In this document: piece by piece, positions 40,381 through 49,375 of the stretch
How the letters are laid out: each line of letters opens with the position of its first letter
How positions within the stretch are numbered: the stretch's first letter is position 1
NCBI GenBank assembly: GCA_022601645.1
Contig: JAJACH010000001.1
Location: 62,001-126,000 of the forward strand
DNA from: Chlamydiia bacterium
GTDB taxonomy: Bacteria; Chlamydiota; Chlamydiia; Chlamydiales; Simkaniaceae
Direction: 5' to 3'
DNA length: 64,000 nucleotides
Position numbers and translations under genes: made by a program
The notes under the pieces: generated by a model
Told to the model about the DNA's origin: nothing
The model's input: the letters and a program-made list of their open reading frames with translations, nothing else
Database searches by the model: none

Positions 40381-43300
40381 ATGAAGAAGTGGTTATTAGC
40401 TCTTTGCATTTCTTTTTTGGTGATCTCAACGTTTTTTAAAACGGGTTTTTGCTTTGTAGTTAAGCAGACGATGTCTGAGCTCGAAGCGTTTGATTACGAT
40501 CGTTTAATCTTTCATCGGCATGGCTTAGAGCTTCGCGGGGTGAGGATGCGCCTGAGTGTGGGAAAGTTGTCTGCGAAGAAGGTGCGCATTCCCTACGGTG
40601 GTAAACGGACGCCGGTGATTTACAAACCACTTTTGAAACTCTCGAAATTTGAGCGAGATACGAATCCTTGGTTTCTAGATCTGAATGTGGAGATGCGTCA
40701 AGGTCAGGTCATTTTCCCCCATTTCGATGAGGTGGTAGATTTTTCTCTTAAAAGTGGTGTGATGCAACTTAAAGAGATGATGATTGAGCGAGAGGGGATC
40801 ACGTTTAAGAAAATGAGCTTGCCGTGGTTAACGCGGTGGCTCGAGTTGCCTCTTGTTTGCAAGGAGGGAACGCTTGAAGGCTACACTTCTCACGACTTTA
40901 AAAAGTATAACTTGTGTGCAAGCGATGTCGCAGGCGAGTTTAAGGGATTACAATTAAGTGCAAAACGCTCTCGTTTGTCTGACACATGGGACGGGGAGTT
41001 CGTGGATGGACGCATTGCCTATAAAGGGAGAGTGCTTGAAAAACTCCATGGAAAATTGGGAGCTGAGATTCAAGTATCTGCTCAGATGGATGAGAAAGAG
41101 CTGAGTATTTTGGGAACAAAGCTTGGAAAACGCGCATCACTTGGTGTGCAGTTTGGGGATTTTGAAGGGAACTTAGAAGTTAACAGAGATCATTTAGAGG
41201 GGCAATTCGCAGACTGTTTGAGCTTTAAGTATGCAGATAAGGTTCTTCAGTTTGAGGGGGATGGTGTTCCATCCAAGATTTATAACAGCGCGCTAAGTCT
41301 CTTTGACATTACATGGACAGGAAAGGGGGAGGTTGACTGCACAGGAAGCTTGTCAAAAGAGAAAAGTGAAATGACGCTCTTTGTAAAAAAGGGAACAAAG
41401 CTTGATTTTGGCTCGTTGCAAATTGCTGTGAATGAGGAAAAACCGATTCACTGCGCTTATAAAGAAGGAAATGCGCGCGTTTATGGAACGCTTTCAGAGC
41501 TGACTTGTGATTATAAGGACCTATCGTTTACCCATGTTGGGGGCAACTTCCACTTAGAAGAGGGCAAGGTGTCTGCGTACGGGATTTACGGTAAGCTTGG
41601 CAAACTTGATCTTTTAGCAGAACTTTCTTTGTACTTAGATGATACGCCAACAGAAATTGATGTGACCCAAATCAGGGGATCTCTTCAAGAAGCGGCGACA
41701 TTACTTGGGAAAAATCTTCCAATTGGGGGCGATTTTACAGGGAGGCTGATTTATAATGAATCGGGTTGGCAAGGGACGGTTTTGGTCGATAAGGGATCGT
41801 TGCCCTTGCACGGCAAATCGGGCATTGAAGATCTCTCCTTTAAATGTGATTTTTCAAAAGAGTTTATTCTTTCCAATGTGCATGCAAATTTGGCCTTGCG
41901 CGGGTTAGAAACGCCGCAATTTTACCCTCTTTCAGCGCCAAAGATTGTGATCGATGAGGATTTTGCGTGCCATTTTGATGTCAAAATGGAAGCTAAAACA
42001 CACGATCTGTTCCGCTTAGCTGGTGCCTTCACTCCTGAACGATTGCTGATTAACACTGATTTAACCCATCTTTTCGGCACAAAATTTGAGAAGTTTGAGT
42101 GTCAATTAAAAGAGCAAAAACTTGCGTATTTGGATCTTATGGCGAATCTCTCGTTTCATGACTTGCTCAAACATGTTGAACTTCTCAAACAATTCGGAGT
42201 GAAGATTAAAGATGACTTAAGTGATCTTGATTTGAAAGGGGATGCAAAGGTGAAAGTACTTTGCACTCAAGATGGGGATCATTTTGAATTTCATTCAAGC
42301 AATTGCACTTACAACAGAGAGTCTTTCCCCGTTCATATTGCGGTTGAAAAACAAGGCGCGTACCTCCAACTAAAGCAAGCAGAATTTGGCGCCTTTAGAG
42401 CACTTGGCAATGTTGAGAAGATTGTTGATATTTGGGAGTTGACCGGGTTTTCTATCACGCGAGGCAATTCACGTTTTTGTATTTCAGAAGGAGAGCTTCG
42501 GGGCAATAAGCTAAGTCTAAAGTTCGATGACACTTTGATCAACTTAAAAGATTTTAAAGCAGAGGATGGAGGGCAAGTTTTTGCAAGTGGGGAACTGACT
42601 GCAGATCTTCACCACCGTTACCTCACTGCGAAACTTGATGTAAGTGCGGACAATTTTTTAAAAGCTGATTTAAATGTACGCGCAAAAAAACCACTCAATA
42701 TTTCGTATTCGAAAGATGAAGGGCTAGTTGTGCAAAATACGAAGTTTGCCATAAAGCACAAAGATCTTTGGGCTGAATGTGGATTTGAAAGGTTTATGTG
42801 GAAAAATCAAGTCAGTGGAAAAGGATTTTCTTGCGTACTGCCTCCAGAAATGTGCATGCACCTTGCAAAGACCTCGGTTCTCCCGATAGAGATGCGCGGG
42901 GATAAATTGGTCATCGGAGGGTCCGAGTTCAAATGGGAAAATCAGATCGAACTTGAGGCACACTTTGTCTACGATCAAACCCTCTCATTGCAAGGGCGGC
43001 TAAAAAATGGGTACTACTGGATCAAAGACGTCTCATATCCTCTCTCAGATGCATACTTTGACTACGAAGGGGGAAGGCTAGAGGTCTCACTGCAAACCGA
43101 AATTTTTAAACAACCCATTGGACTAAGTGCCTTAGCAGAAATTGGGCCAAATTACACAGCTGAAATTCGTATCAAAGACCCCAAAGGGAATACCCTTACC
43201 TTGCAAAGCCAAAAAGAAAAACCCGTGCAAAGTGTTGAAGGAAAGTGTTTTGGTTTTGATTGTTCATTTTACCAGGGGAATACAGGAGGTTTGTCTGGGC

Positions 43301-44115
43301 AGATCAAAATCAATTTTCCTGAGCTGCTCCCTCTTATTTCAGAGGAGATGCGGGAGAAATTCTTAGCCTTTGGGTTAGGCAGTGGGTACGAAATCGCAGG
43401 TGATATCGTTTTTGGAACAAAGCCGCATTTCGAAGGCTATCTGAAAGGGAAGGATTTCGAATGTCTAGGCTCAAGACTTAAAACATTCATGGGCCATCTC
43501 TATGCAGATTTGGATCATATCTCAATTGACCATCTCAAAGTGTCTGATGAAGCAGCGCTTGTATTTATCAAAGAGCTCTCAGCAACGCGGCACAATGATC
43601 AGTGGCACTTGAAAATGCCCTCTCTAACTGTGCAAGATTTTCGCCCCTCTCTATTAAAGAAGATCGGTAAGTTTCGCGGTAACATGAAACCGCTGATTAT
43701 CCGCGACCTCTCGTTCCACAATGTGGAAGGCACAATCGGGGATAACGAAAGTTTTATAGGCTTTGGGGAAATGCATTTCACCAATACCTTCCGCGAAGAA
43801 ATGCATTTACTAGAGCTGCCGCTTGAACTCATCGCGCGCATTGGTCTTGATCCTAAAATTTTGGTCCCCATTAAGGGCACCATTGACTTTGAAATGCGCA
43901 AAGGAAAAGTGTATCTCACCGAGCTAAAAAATTCTCACAGTGATGGAAAGCGGTCTAAATTTTACCTAGCCCGTTCTCGCCCTTCCTATATCGACCTCAA
44001 TGGCGATATCGATATTAGCATAAAAATGCGCCAGTACGTCATTTTAAAAGTGACAGAACCATTCATTCTGTCGATTGGAGGCACACTTGCTAAACCTAAA
44101 TTTGGTCTTCGGTGA
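40381..44115 (+). CDS. giant AsmA/TamB-like exported protein
   Basis: The 1244-residue protein starts with a signal anchor (about residues 3-25) and then consists largely of beta-strand-rich repeats with alternating polarity. It ends in [18 protein letters not shown], much like the ends of AsmA/YhdP-type proteins, which form long grooves that carry phospholipids between membranes. The family call rests on layout and this ending. It overlaps the following ComF-like gene through GTGA. It occupies the place between nqrB and dnaA where Chlamydia has CT277/CT276. Confidence 0.6.
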   Translation: MKKWLLALCISFLVISTFFKTGFCFVVKQTMSELEAFDYDRLIFHRHGLELRGVRMRLSVGKLSAKKVRIPYGGKRTPVIYKPLLKLSKFERDTNPWFLDLNVEMRQGQVIFPHFDEVVDFSLKSGVMQLKEMMIEREGITFKKMSLPWLTRWLELPLVCKEGTLEGYTSHDFKKYNLCASDVAGEFKGLQLSAKRSRLSDTWDGEFVDGRIAYKGRVLEKLHGKLGAEIQVSAQMDEKELSILGTKLGKRASLGVQFGDFEGNLEVNRDHLEGQFADCLSFKYADKVLQFEGDGVPSKIYNSALSLFDITWTGKGEVDCTGSLSKEKSEMTLFVKKGTKLDFGSLQIAVNEEKPIHCAYKEGNARVYGTLSELTCDYKDLSFTHVGGNFHLEEGKVSAYGIYGKLGKLDLLAELSLYLDDTPTEIDVTQIRGSLQEAATLLGKNLPIGGDFTGRLIYNESGWQGTVLVDKGSLPLHGKSGIEDLSFKCDFSKEFILSNVHANLALRGLETPQFYPLSAPKIVIDEDFACHFDVKMEAKTHDLFRLAGAFTPERLLINTDLTHLFGTKFEKFECQLKEQKLAYLDLMANLSFHDLLKHVELLKQFGVKIKDDLSDLDLKGDAKVKVLCTQDGDHFEFHSSNCTYNRESFPVHIAVEKQGAYLQLKQAEFGAFRALGNVEKIVDIWELTGFSITRGNSRFCISEGELRGNKLSLKFDDTLINLKDFKAEDGGQVFASGELTADLHHRYLTAKLDVSADNFLKADLNVRAKKPLNISYSKDEGLVVQNTKFAIKHKDLWAECGFERFMWKNQVSGKGFSCVLPPEMCMHLAKTSVLPIEMRGDKLVIGGSEFKWENQIELEAHFVYDQTLSLQGRLKNGYYWIKDVSYPLSDAYFDYEGGRLEVSLQTEIFKQPIGLSALAEIGPNYTAEIRIKDPKGNTLTLQSQKEKPVQSVEGKCFGFDCSFYQGNTGGLSGQIKINFPELLPLISEEMREKFLAFGLGSGYEIAGDIVFGTKPHFEGYLKGKDFECLGSRLKTFMGHLYADLDHISIDHLKVSDEAALVFIKELSATRHNDQWHLKMPSLTVQDFRPSLLKKIGKFRGNMKPLIIRDLSFHNVEGTIGDNESFIGFGEMHFTNTFREEMHLLELPLELIARIGLDPKILVPIKGTIDFEMRKGKVYLTELKNSHSDGKRSKFYLARSRPSYIDLNGDIDISIKMRQYVILKVTEPFILSIGGTLAKPKFGLR

Positions 44116-44615
44116 CGTTTTATCCTAAGCTATGCGCAATGTGCGAATTAAGCGATGCTAAACATATTCTGTGTGAGGTGTGCTCAGAATCTTTGGTGCT
44201 AGAAACAAGGGAGGGGAAGTGCGAGATGTGTATGCGCTTGGCTGAAAAGGAGCTCTGCTCGCTTTGCTTTAGTGGGCATATCATTGCACAAGAGGTTGCC
44301 ATTGCCTACAATGATGTAAGCGCAAAAGCTTTAGTCAAGCCTCTTTACACTAAACTGCGCGCAGCACTACTGGTTTATCAATTCTGTCGTTTAAAAATGC
44401 CGATGCCAGATGTGATTTTTCCCGAGTCCCATCTCTTAAGTAAAGAAGTATCTAAGTTACTTAACGTACCGATACGTCGCTTTGGACCATTTCGTTCGAG
44501 GCATATTTTGATTGTAACCGATACCGTAGACGATACGTGGCGCTACCATCCTCTTCACCGTCGTACTCCCGCATCCGTTCGTGTGCTCGCATTTTTAGAC
44601 GAGCGAGTAACCTAA
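44112..44615 (+). CDS. ComF-like double zinc-ribbon protein
   Basis: The start is GTG inside the stop of the preceding gene. Four CxxC pairs are visible: CAMC, CEVC, CEMC and CSLC, in the first 60 residues, which fits the double zinc ribbon of ComF-type proteins. The rest ([13 protein letters not shown], then [10 protein letters not shown]) resembles a shortened phosphoribosyltransferase domain, with TDTVDDT in place of the usual DDVxTTG-type motif. In other bacteria ComF takes part in DNA uptake. It is 167 residues long, shorter than typical ComF (about 220). Its end overlaps dnaA by 4 bases. Confidence 0.7.
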   Translation: MTFYPKLCAMCELSDAKHILCEVCSESLVLETREGKCEMCMRLAEKELCSLCFSGHIIAQEVAIAYNDVSAKALVKPLYTKLRAALLVYQFCRLKMPMPDVIFPESHLLSKEVSKLLNVPIRRFGPFRSRHILIVTDTVDDTWRYHPLHRRTPASVRVLAFLDERVT

Positions 44616-45946
44616 ACTTCGATGTTTTGCTTAGTCATCTGAACTTGACGGCGAAGTGTCTCATCCGCTTCAATTTGCGAGGACACCTTTTTCCACGCAT
44701 GGAGAAGGGTTGAGTGCGTTTTACCGCCGAAGTTCGAAGCGATCTTCATTAGGGAATCACCGATCAGTTCTTTGGCAAGGTACATGGCAATTTGACGGGG
44801 GAACGCCACGCGTTTTTCGCGTGAAGTGCCTTTAAGATCTGCAACACGTACATCATACATCGAAGAGACCGCTTGTAAGATCGTTTCCACAGTGATCTTT
44901 TGACTTGGAGCTGCTTGGAACATTTCCCCAAGTGTACTTTCCACAACCTCTTGCGTAAGGTCGAGATGCATTAACCGGCAATATGCGCCAAGGCGGTTGA
45001 TCGCACCTTCAAGCTGGCGCACATTATTATAGATGTGCTCAGCAATGAAAAAGCCAATTTTGCTTGGAATGCGAAAGCCCTTTTGCTCAGCTTTAAATTG
45101 CAAAATTGCCACGCGTGTTTCTAAGTCAGGAATACCAACTTGTGCAACAAGCCCCCATTCCATGCGGGCAATCATCCTCTCAGAAAGCTTAAGTTGTCCA
45201 GGTGGTTTATCGGATGTAACAACAATCTGCTTACCTTGATTAATAAGTGCTTCAAACGTCGCACAAAACTCTTCTTCAAAATTTAAACGGTTTTGCAAGA
45301 ACTGAATATCATCGACGAGTAGCACGTCTAAAGAACGATAGAAGCGTTTCATCTTGTCGATTGTCTTTGACTTGAGGTGAGAGACCAATTCGTTGATAAA
45401 CCCTTCCGTTGTAATACAGTGAACCTTCATCCCTTTGTGGTAATCGCGCACATAATGCCCAATCCCATGCAAGAGGTGAGTCTTACCAAGGCCTACACCA
45501 CCATGAATGAAAAGCGGGTTGTAGGATTTACCTGGGCGGTTAGCAACACCAAGGGCTGCTGACTTAATAAACTGGTTAGACGGACCTTCAATAAAGGATT
45601 CAAACGTATAATGATGGTTGAGTTTAACCTCGTGATGAACAGGACGCTCTTCTTTTTTAGCAGGTTGCGTAGGCGTATGATTTTCTCTAGGTGCTTCTGC
45701 TACAACAAACGTAATTGCAGGATCGCCATTTGCATTTGTCGGTAGATAGAGCGCAAGATCTTCGCGATAGTTATCAAGAAGGTATTCACGCACAAAGATG
45801 TTTGGTACTTCGATCTGAATTCCCTCGTCTGTGCTCTGTAAGAGCTTAATCGGGGCGAACCAGTTTTCGAACTCGACTTTTCCACAACGCTCTTCAATAA
45901 AAGCGAGGAATTCTGTCCATACGTCTTGGGCGGTTGCTGCTAGCAT
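44612..45946 (-). CDS. dnaA: chromosomal replication initiator protein DnaA (chlamydial DnaA2 type)
   Basis: DnaA opens the origin. The 444-residue protein has the N-terminal domain I, a short linker, the AAA+ core with [15 protein letters not shown] and [10 protein letters not shown], and the C-terminal DNA-binding domain. In the last, the usual GGRDHTTV signature is GGKTHSTL, so residues that read the DnaA box are changed. Chlamydia has two dnaA genes; the place next to CT274/CT273-like genes matches dnaA_2 (CT275). No cluster of DnaA boxes was seen upstream. Confidence 0.93.
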   Translation of the reverse strand: MLAATAQDVWTEFLAFIEERCGKVEFENWFAPIKLLQSTDEGIQIEVPNIFVREYLLDNYREDLALYLPTNANGDPAITFVVAEAPRENHTPTQPAKKEERPVHHEVKLNHHYTFESFIEGPSNQFIKSAALGVANRPGKSYNPLFIHGGVGLGKTHLLHGIGHYVRDYHKGMKVHCITTEGFINELVSHLKSKTIDKMKRFYRSLDVLLVDDIQFLQNRLNFEEEFCATFEALINQGKQIVVTSDKPPGQLKLSERMIARMEWGLVAQVGIPDLETRVAILQFKAEQKGFRIPSKIGFFIAEHIYNNVRQLEGAINRLGAYCRLMHLDLTQEVVESTLGEMFQAAPSQKITVETILQAVSSMYDVRVADLKGTSREKRVAFPRQIAMYLAKELIGDSLMKIASNFGGKTHSTLLHAWKKVSSQIEADETLRRQVQMTKQNIEV

Positions 45947-46223
45947 CTAGTATCCTTTTAGTTACAAACCTGTATTACGTGTTCTTCCTCTTGATAATCA
46001 AATTCTTGTCGTGACTTTTTCCTTTTTTTCTCTCGCCTATAGCGCCTTTGGCTATGCACTTCGCAAAAAAACAAAAACTCATCGACAATCACTTTGATTC
46101 TCTAAGAGCAGAAAACCCGCAACTCAGGTTATCAACGATCTTTCCACAATGAAATAGGAGTGGAATTTATGCCGCAACTCTACTCATTCACCTAAATGCT
46201 CGCAAGGAAATTTGGAAACTTTT

Positions 46224-46619
46224 TTAACTGCCGTACGCAAGCAGAAGAGCCTCAGCTTGATTGGAAACGTAAGTGTCGTCCGAATCAACAAGCTGCTTTG
46301 CCCGTTCTAAAGCTTGACGTTTGTAACCGAGCTGGAAAAGCGCTTTGGTTTGGTTGAGTTTTGTAGCCAAGTGATCGGGAGTTTTCTCAAGCGCTTTTTC
46401 TAAATAGTTAAGCGCGGAAAGATTATTGCCCATCTGTAGATGCAGTGCACCAAGCGTTTGGAAGTCGTACGGCTCATCTTCTAAAAAGACAAGCGCTTCG
46501 AAGAATTTAAGCGCAATGTCATACTTGCCCTGCTTAAGATAGGCATAGCCAGCATAACGAAGATCTGAGAGCTCGGGGGCTGACCAGCCCAAGAGATCAA
46601 GCCACTGATTTCCTTCCAT
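46224..46619 (-). CDS. TPR protein, CT274-like (type III chaperone-like)
   Basis: The ATG at 46619 is preferred, with AAAGG nine bases upstream; the longer frame overlaps the previous gene. The 131-residue product has three tetratricopeptide repeats (AGYAYLKQGKYDIALKFFEA, LGALHLQMGNNLSALNYLEK, and a third). In C. trachomatis CT274 occupies this place, and such small TPR proteins resemble SycD/LcrH chaperones of type III secretion. It is cotranscribed with the CT273-like gene upstream. A partner is not visible nearby. Confidence 0.75.
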   Translation of the reverse strand: MEGNQWLDLLGWSAPELSDLRYAGYAYLKQGKYDIALKFFEALVFLEDEPYDFQTLGALHLQMGNNLSALNYLEKALEKTPDHLATKLNQTKALFQLGYKRQALERAKQLVDSDDTYVSNQAEALLLAYGS

Positions 46620-46624
46620 GATTC

Positions 46625-47098
46625 TTAACCTTTGTGGTGCGTATTCTGCTTGGATTTGCACATAGCAATATCCTTATCAAGAGGGGTAAGCGTGTCAAAG
46701 ACGCCAATTATCGACTTAGCCTCATAAAGGCTTTTGTCAAGTTTTTGCTTTTCCTGCCAGTTACTTGGATCCAAAGCCCTTCTCTGTCCTTGGAGCGTTC
46801 CAAGTTCCGAGATCGTTGCCTCTTTTTTAATATCCCTTAAATCTTCCGACCCAAGCGATGGGATCACTCCCTCTGATGTAAATAGATTACCACTTTCCTT
46901 ATATTTCGTAAAATGTCCCCACGATGCAACTTGCCTTGGACTCCATAGATTATCAAATTCTGATCTATAGTTAGGGTCATTTGACTGAATACTCGACCCC
47001 GGAGGAGCCTTCTGTATCAAATCTTCAGCAAATGTAGCTTTATCCACCGCATAGCGGTTGGATTGGTCGATTGTAACATCACTTATTTTACGAGCCAT
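46625..47098 (-). CDS. conserved chlamydial protein, CT273-like
   Basis: The 157-residue protein begins MARKISDVTI with GAAGGG just before the ATG. It is hydrophilic and helical in the second half and ends in a His/Lys tail. Position next to the TPR gene and dnaA matches CT273. I know of no assigned function. The TPR protein starts 5 bases after its stop, so the two may work together. Confidence 0.65.
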   Translation of the reverse strand: MARKISDVTIDQSNRYAVDKATFAEDLIQKAPPGSSIQSNDPNYRSEFDNLWSPRQVASWGHFTKYKESGNLFTSEGVIPSLGSEDLRDIKKEATISELGTLQGQRRALDPSNWQEKQKLDKSLYEAKSIIGVFDTLTPLDKDIAMCKSKQNTHHKG

Positions 47099-47450
47099 AC
47101 CCTTCTCTTAACTTAATCCCTTAATTAAGAAAAGGGGGGAGTGTTTATAGCCACGCAGAAATCCCCATTCTAGTGACCTCTTTTCTAATTATCGCGTGCT
47201 CGCTTGCTTGCTGTGTTTCGAACACAGCTTCACTCGTGCGACAGCGATTCTGCGCGGTCTAAACACTCCACGGCGCAGCAGCTCCGCGCTGCAACAAAAG
47301 ATTTTCTCTCCTCCTCTTCTTTGTGCCTTTGTGTCTCTGTTCTCTTTGTGTTACCTGTTACCGTCAAATCCACAAACTTGAAAACAAAGCAAGCGTAAAC
47401 TAATCCCATTCCTCTTCTGTTTGTTTAATAATTGTGCGAATTGATGCTGT

Positions 47451-47490
47451 TTTTCCACTCAGATTTCACCAATTACCACTCATTTCCACT
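47451..47490 (-). promoter_or_regulatory. array of four MraZ-box-like repeats
   Basis: On the minus strand AGTGGAAAT, AGTGGTAAT, GGTGAAAT and AGTGGAAAA follow each other every 10-11 bases. Known MraZ operators are tandem TGGG/GTGG-type boxes with a 10-base period ahead of mraZ. The assignment is by pattern and position. Confidence 0.65.
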
Positions 47491-47581
47491 TTTTCTAATC
47501 ACTTGGAAAAAAGGGAGTTAGAAGTTTTATTTTCTAAAATATTCCAAAAAAGATTGCCCATATAAGCCTTCATTGTTAGGA

Positions 47582-47600
47582 TGTGGAAGTGAGTGGAAAT
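47582..47600 (+). promoter_or_regulatory. two MraZ-box-like repeats just before mraZ
   Basis: TGTGGAAGT and AGTGGAAAT lie 10 bases apart on the plus strand, ending 3 bases before the mraZ ATG and so covering the ribosome-binding area. They face the array at 47451-47490. Confidence 0.6.
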
Positions 47601-47603
47601 AAT

Positions 47604-48134
47604 ATGAGTAAATTCTTCTTTAGTGGATCAGTTAATACCAAAGTCGATGACAAAAATCGATTCGTCCTTCCCCAAGCGATGCGCTACGGCCTCGTGGAAG
47701 ACGGAAAGCTCGAGTTTGTCATTGCTCTCGGTCTTGGCGGATCACTTGCGATTTATCGCAAGAGCGACATTGAGAAGATTGTCGAAAAATTCAGGGAAAA
47801 ACAGCATTTAGCTAAGTACCAAAGATTTTTCACTCTGTTCTTTTCCACATTACACCACACGACATGTGATAAGCTCGGTCGCGTTGTGATTCCGTCGATC
47901 TTGAAAAAGGCGGCGAAGTTAGAAGGCGAGATTGTTGTGTGTGGCGTCCTTGGTAAAATTGAGATTTGGCAGAAAGATAAGTATGAAGCCGACCTTCTCA
48001 AGTTTATGGAAGAGGATGCAGGTGACATCGTCGAAGAGGCGTTCGCGCTTCTTGCTGAAGATGAAACTGAAGAAAAGAAGAGCGACGTTGCTAAGCTTAC
48101 GCCGGATGAAAAGAAAGAGTATGAATCAGTCTAA
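47604..48134 (+). CDS. mraZ: transcriptional regulator MraZ
   Basis: MraZ is an AbrB-like DNA-binding ring protein that regulates the division and cell-wall cluster. The ATG at 47604 gives the usual start (KFFFSGSVNTKVDDKNRFVLP), where the AbrB-like strand pattern is plain, and a second copy of the domain at about residues 80-125 (TTCDKLGRVVIPSIL). It has 176 residues, with an acidic C-terminal tail of about 35 beyond the usual 140-150. Upstream codons in frame coincide with MraZ-box repeats and are not used. Its 3' end overlaps rsmH by 14 bases. Confidence 0.93.
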   Translation: MSKFFFSGSVNTKVDDKNRFVLPQAMRYGLVEDGKLEFVIALGLGGSLAIYRKSDIEKIVEKFREKQHLAKYQRFFTLFFSTLHHTTCDKLGRVVIPSILKKAAKLEGEIVVCGVLGKIEIWQKDKYEADLLKFMEEDAGDIVEEAFALLAEDETEEKKSDVAKLTPDEKKEYESV

Positions 48135-49037
48135 CCACATCAGTGTCATGTTAGATGAGTGCTTGGAACTTTTCCGAGGCCAAGAAATCAAGGTTTTCTA
48201 TGAGGGAACTTTGGGAGCTGGCGGGCACGCCGAGGCGATTTTGAGAGAGCATCCAGAGATTGAACTCTACATCGGATGTGATCAAGACACCTCAGCGCTT
48301 GCTTTAGCAAAAGAGCGCTTAAGTGAGTGGGAAGACAAGGTAGTCTTCATTCACGATAATTTTAGTAACCTCGATAAGCACTTAAGTGAACTCGGGGTGG
48401 AAAAAGTAGACGGTTTTTTTTTGACCTGGGGGTCTCGTCAATGCAGCTCGATCAAGATAAACGCGGCTTTAGCTTCCTAAGAGAAGGTCCGCTAGACATG
48501 AGAATGAATAAAAAAAGCAGCCTCACTGCTGAAGAGGTTGTTAATAAGTGGTCTGAAAAAGACCTCGGTGAGCTTTTTAAAGAGCTTGGTGAGGAAAGAA
48601 GATGGGCGCAAGCGGCCAATGCGGTTGTTCGTGCACGCCGGAAGAAACCTTTTAAGACGACAACTGAACTTGCTAAGACGTTAGAGGACGCAATTGCCCC
48701 AAATGGACGGGGAAAATTGCATCCGGCAACAAAAGCATTTCAAGCCATTCGCATGTGTGTCAATCGAGAGCTTGAGTCGATCAGAGAAGGCATTGAGAAA
48801 ATGCTTAAGCATTTACGAGGAGTTGGTGTTGTCATCAGTTTCCATAGCTTCGAAGATCGCTTGGTGAAAAACATCTTTAGAGATGCAGCATTGCCTTTTA
48901 AGGAGATGGGGTCTTTTGAAAAAAAACGCCTGTTCCACCTCATTACGAAAAAACCTTTAGTGCCAACTCGAGAGGAAACTCGTAAAAACAAGAGATCAAG
49001 AAGCGCAAAGATGCGTGCGATTGGTAAGGAAAAGTAA
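48121..49037 (+). CDS. rsmH: 16S rRNA m4C1402 methyltransferase RsmH, frameshifted at a T9 tract
   Basis: RsmH (MraW) methylates C1402 in 16S rRNA. The N-terminal part, from ATG 48121, has the SAM motif TLGAGGHAEAIL and runs to KVDGFF. There, in a run of nine T (48414-48422), the frame changes: the correct continuation (DLGVSSMQLDQDKRGFSF) lies in the -1 frame and goes on to 49037 with SFHSFEDRLVK. One additional T would restore GFFFDLGVSS. In the written frame the protein stops at 48480. Either the base was lost in sequencing, or slippage on the T-run restores it, or the gene is broken; the rest of the gene looks well kept. The stop touches the ftsL start (TAATG). Confidence 0.9.
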
Positions 49038-49375
49038 TGCGTTTTTTTCTATGCCTCTTTGCTTTGATGGGGCTTTTATATCTTTCCATTGATGGTCAAA
49101 ATGAGATCACTGCTTTGCAAATGGAAATTCCCCGTTTAAGCCGCGAGGTGCGGTTACTCAATGAAGAAAATACACGTCTTAAGTACCAGATTGATCAGTT
49201 TGAAAATCCTCACAATCTAATGCAGCTTGCAAAAAGCGATTATTGTCGCCATTTAAAGCATCCGCTAGTTGAAACAGTTTTTGCGATCCCAGAGGGCTTA
49301 GCTTTAGAGCTTAATACACCTAAAGAGGCCGCTGCGCCCTTTAAACTTCCCCTCTTTCTTGGGGCGAAAAAATGA
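49037..49375 (+). CDS. ftsL: FtsL-like division protein
   Basis: The 112-residue protein has a short N-terminal membrane segment (residues 2-17) followed by a coiled coil (about 22-55, with EIPRLSREVRLLNEENTRL), which is the layout of FtsL. It lies between rsmH and ftsI, the normal place, and corresponds to CT271. It overlaps rsmH by 1 base and ftsI by 4. FtsL would help activate septal peptidoglycan synthesis with FtsI. Confidence 0.85.
   Translation: MRFFLCLFALMGLLYLSIDGQNEITALQMEIPRLSREVRLLNEENTRLKYQIDQFENPHNLMQLAKSDYCRHLKHPLVETVFAIPEGLALELNTPKEAAAPFKLPLFLGAKK

Larger units (their letters stand above)
47099..47603. other. 505-bp gap with a periodic segment, a hairpin and MraZ boxes
   Basis: No gene was found. 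From left to right it holds a hairpin GCTGTGTT/AACACAGC at 47210-47228, a minus-strand segment of 8-9-base units built on CACAAAG/AACAGAG at 47310-47355, an array of AGTGGAAAT-like boxes at 47451-47490, a candidate -10 TATAAG at 47561-47566, and two more boxes at 47582-47600 running up to the mraZ start. Frames that cross 47196-47400 look like translated repeats, not genes. Confidence 0.6.

Noticed and set aside
46054-46152. 32-codon plus-strand frame upstream of dnaA
   Set aside because: No ribosome-binding site, no shared leader, and it lies in the dnaA promoter region; chance is more likely.
46120-46155. Possible DnaA boxes (TTATCAACG, TTTCCACAA) near dnaA
   Set aside because: Each differs from the standard box at two or more positions, and there is no cluster that would suggest an origin.
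47203-47235. T-arm-like hairpin with a TTCGAAA loop on the minus strand, suggesting a tRNA
   Set aside because: The 5-pair stem and 7-base loop fit a T-arm, but no matching acceptor stem, D-arm or anticodon arm can be formed around it.
47196-47398. Frames of about 60 codons before mraZ
   Set aside because: They translate the periodic repeat and hairpin region and have no ribosome-binding sites.
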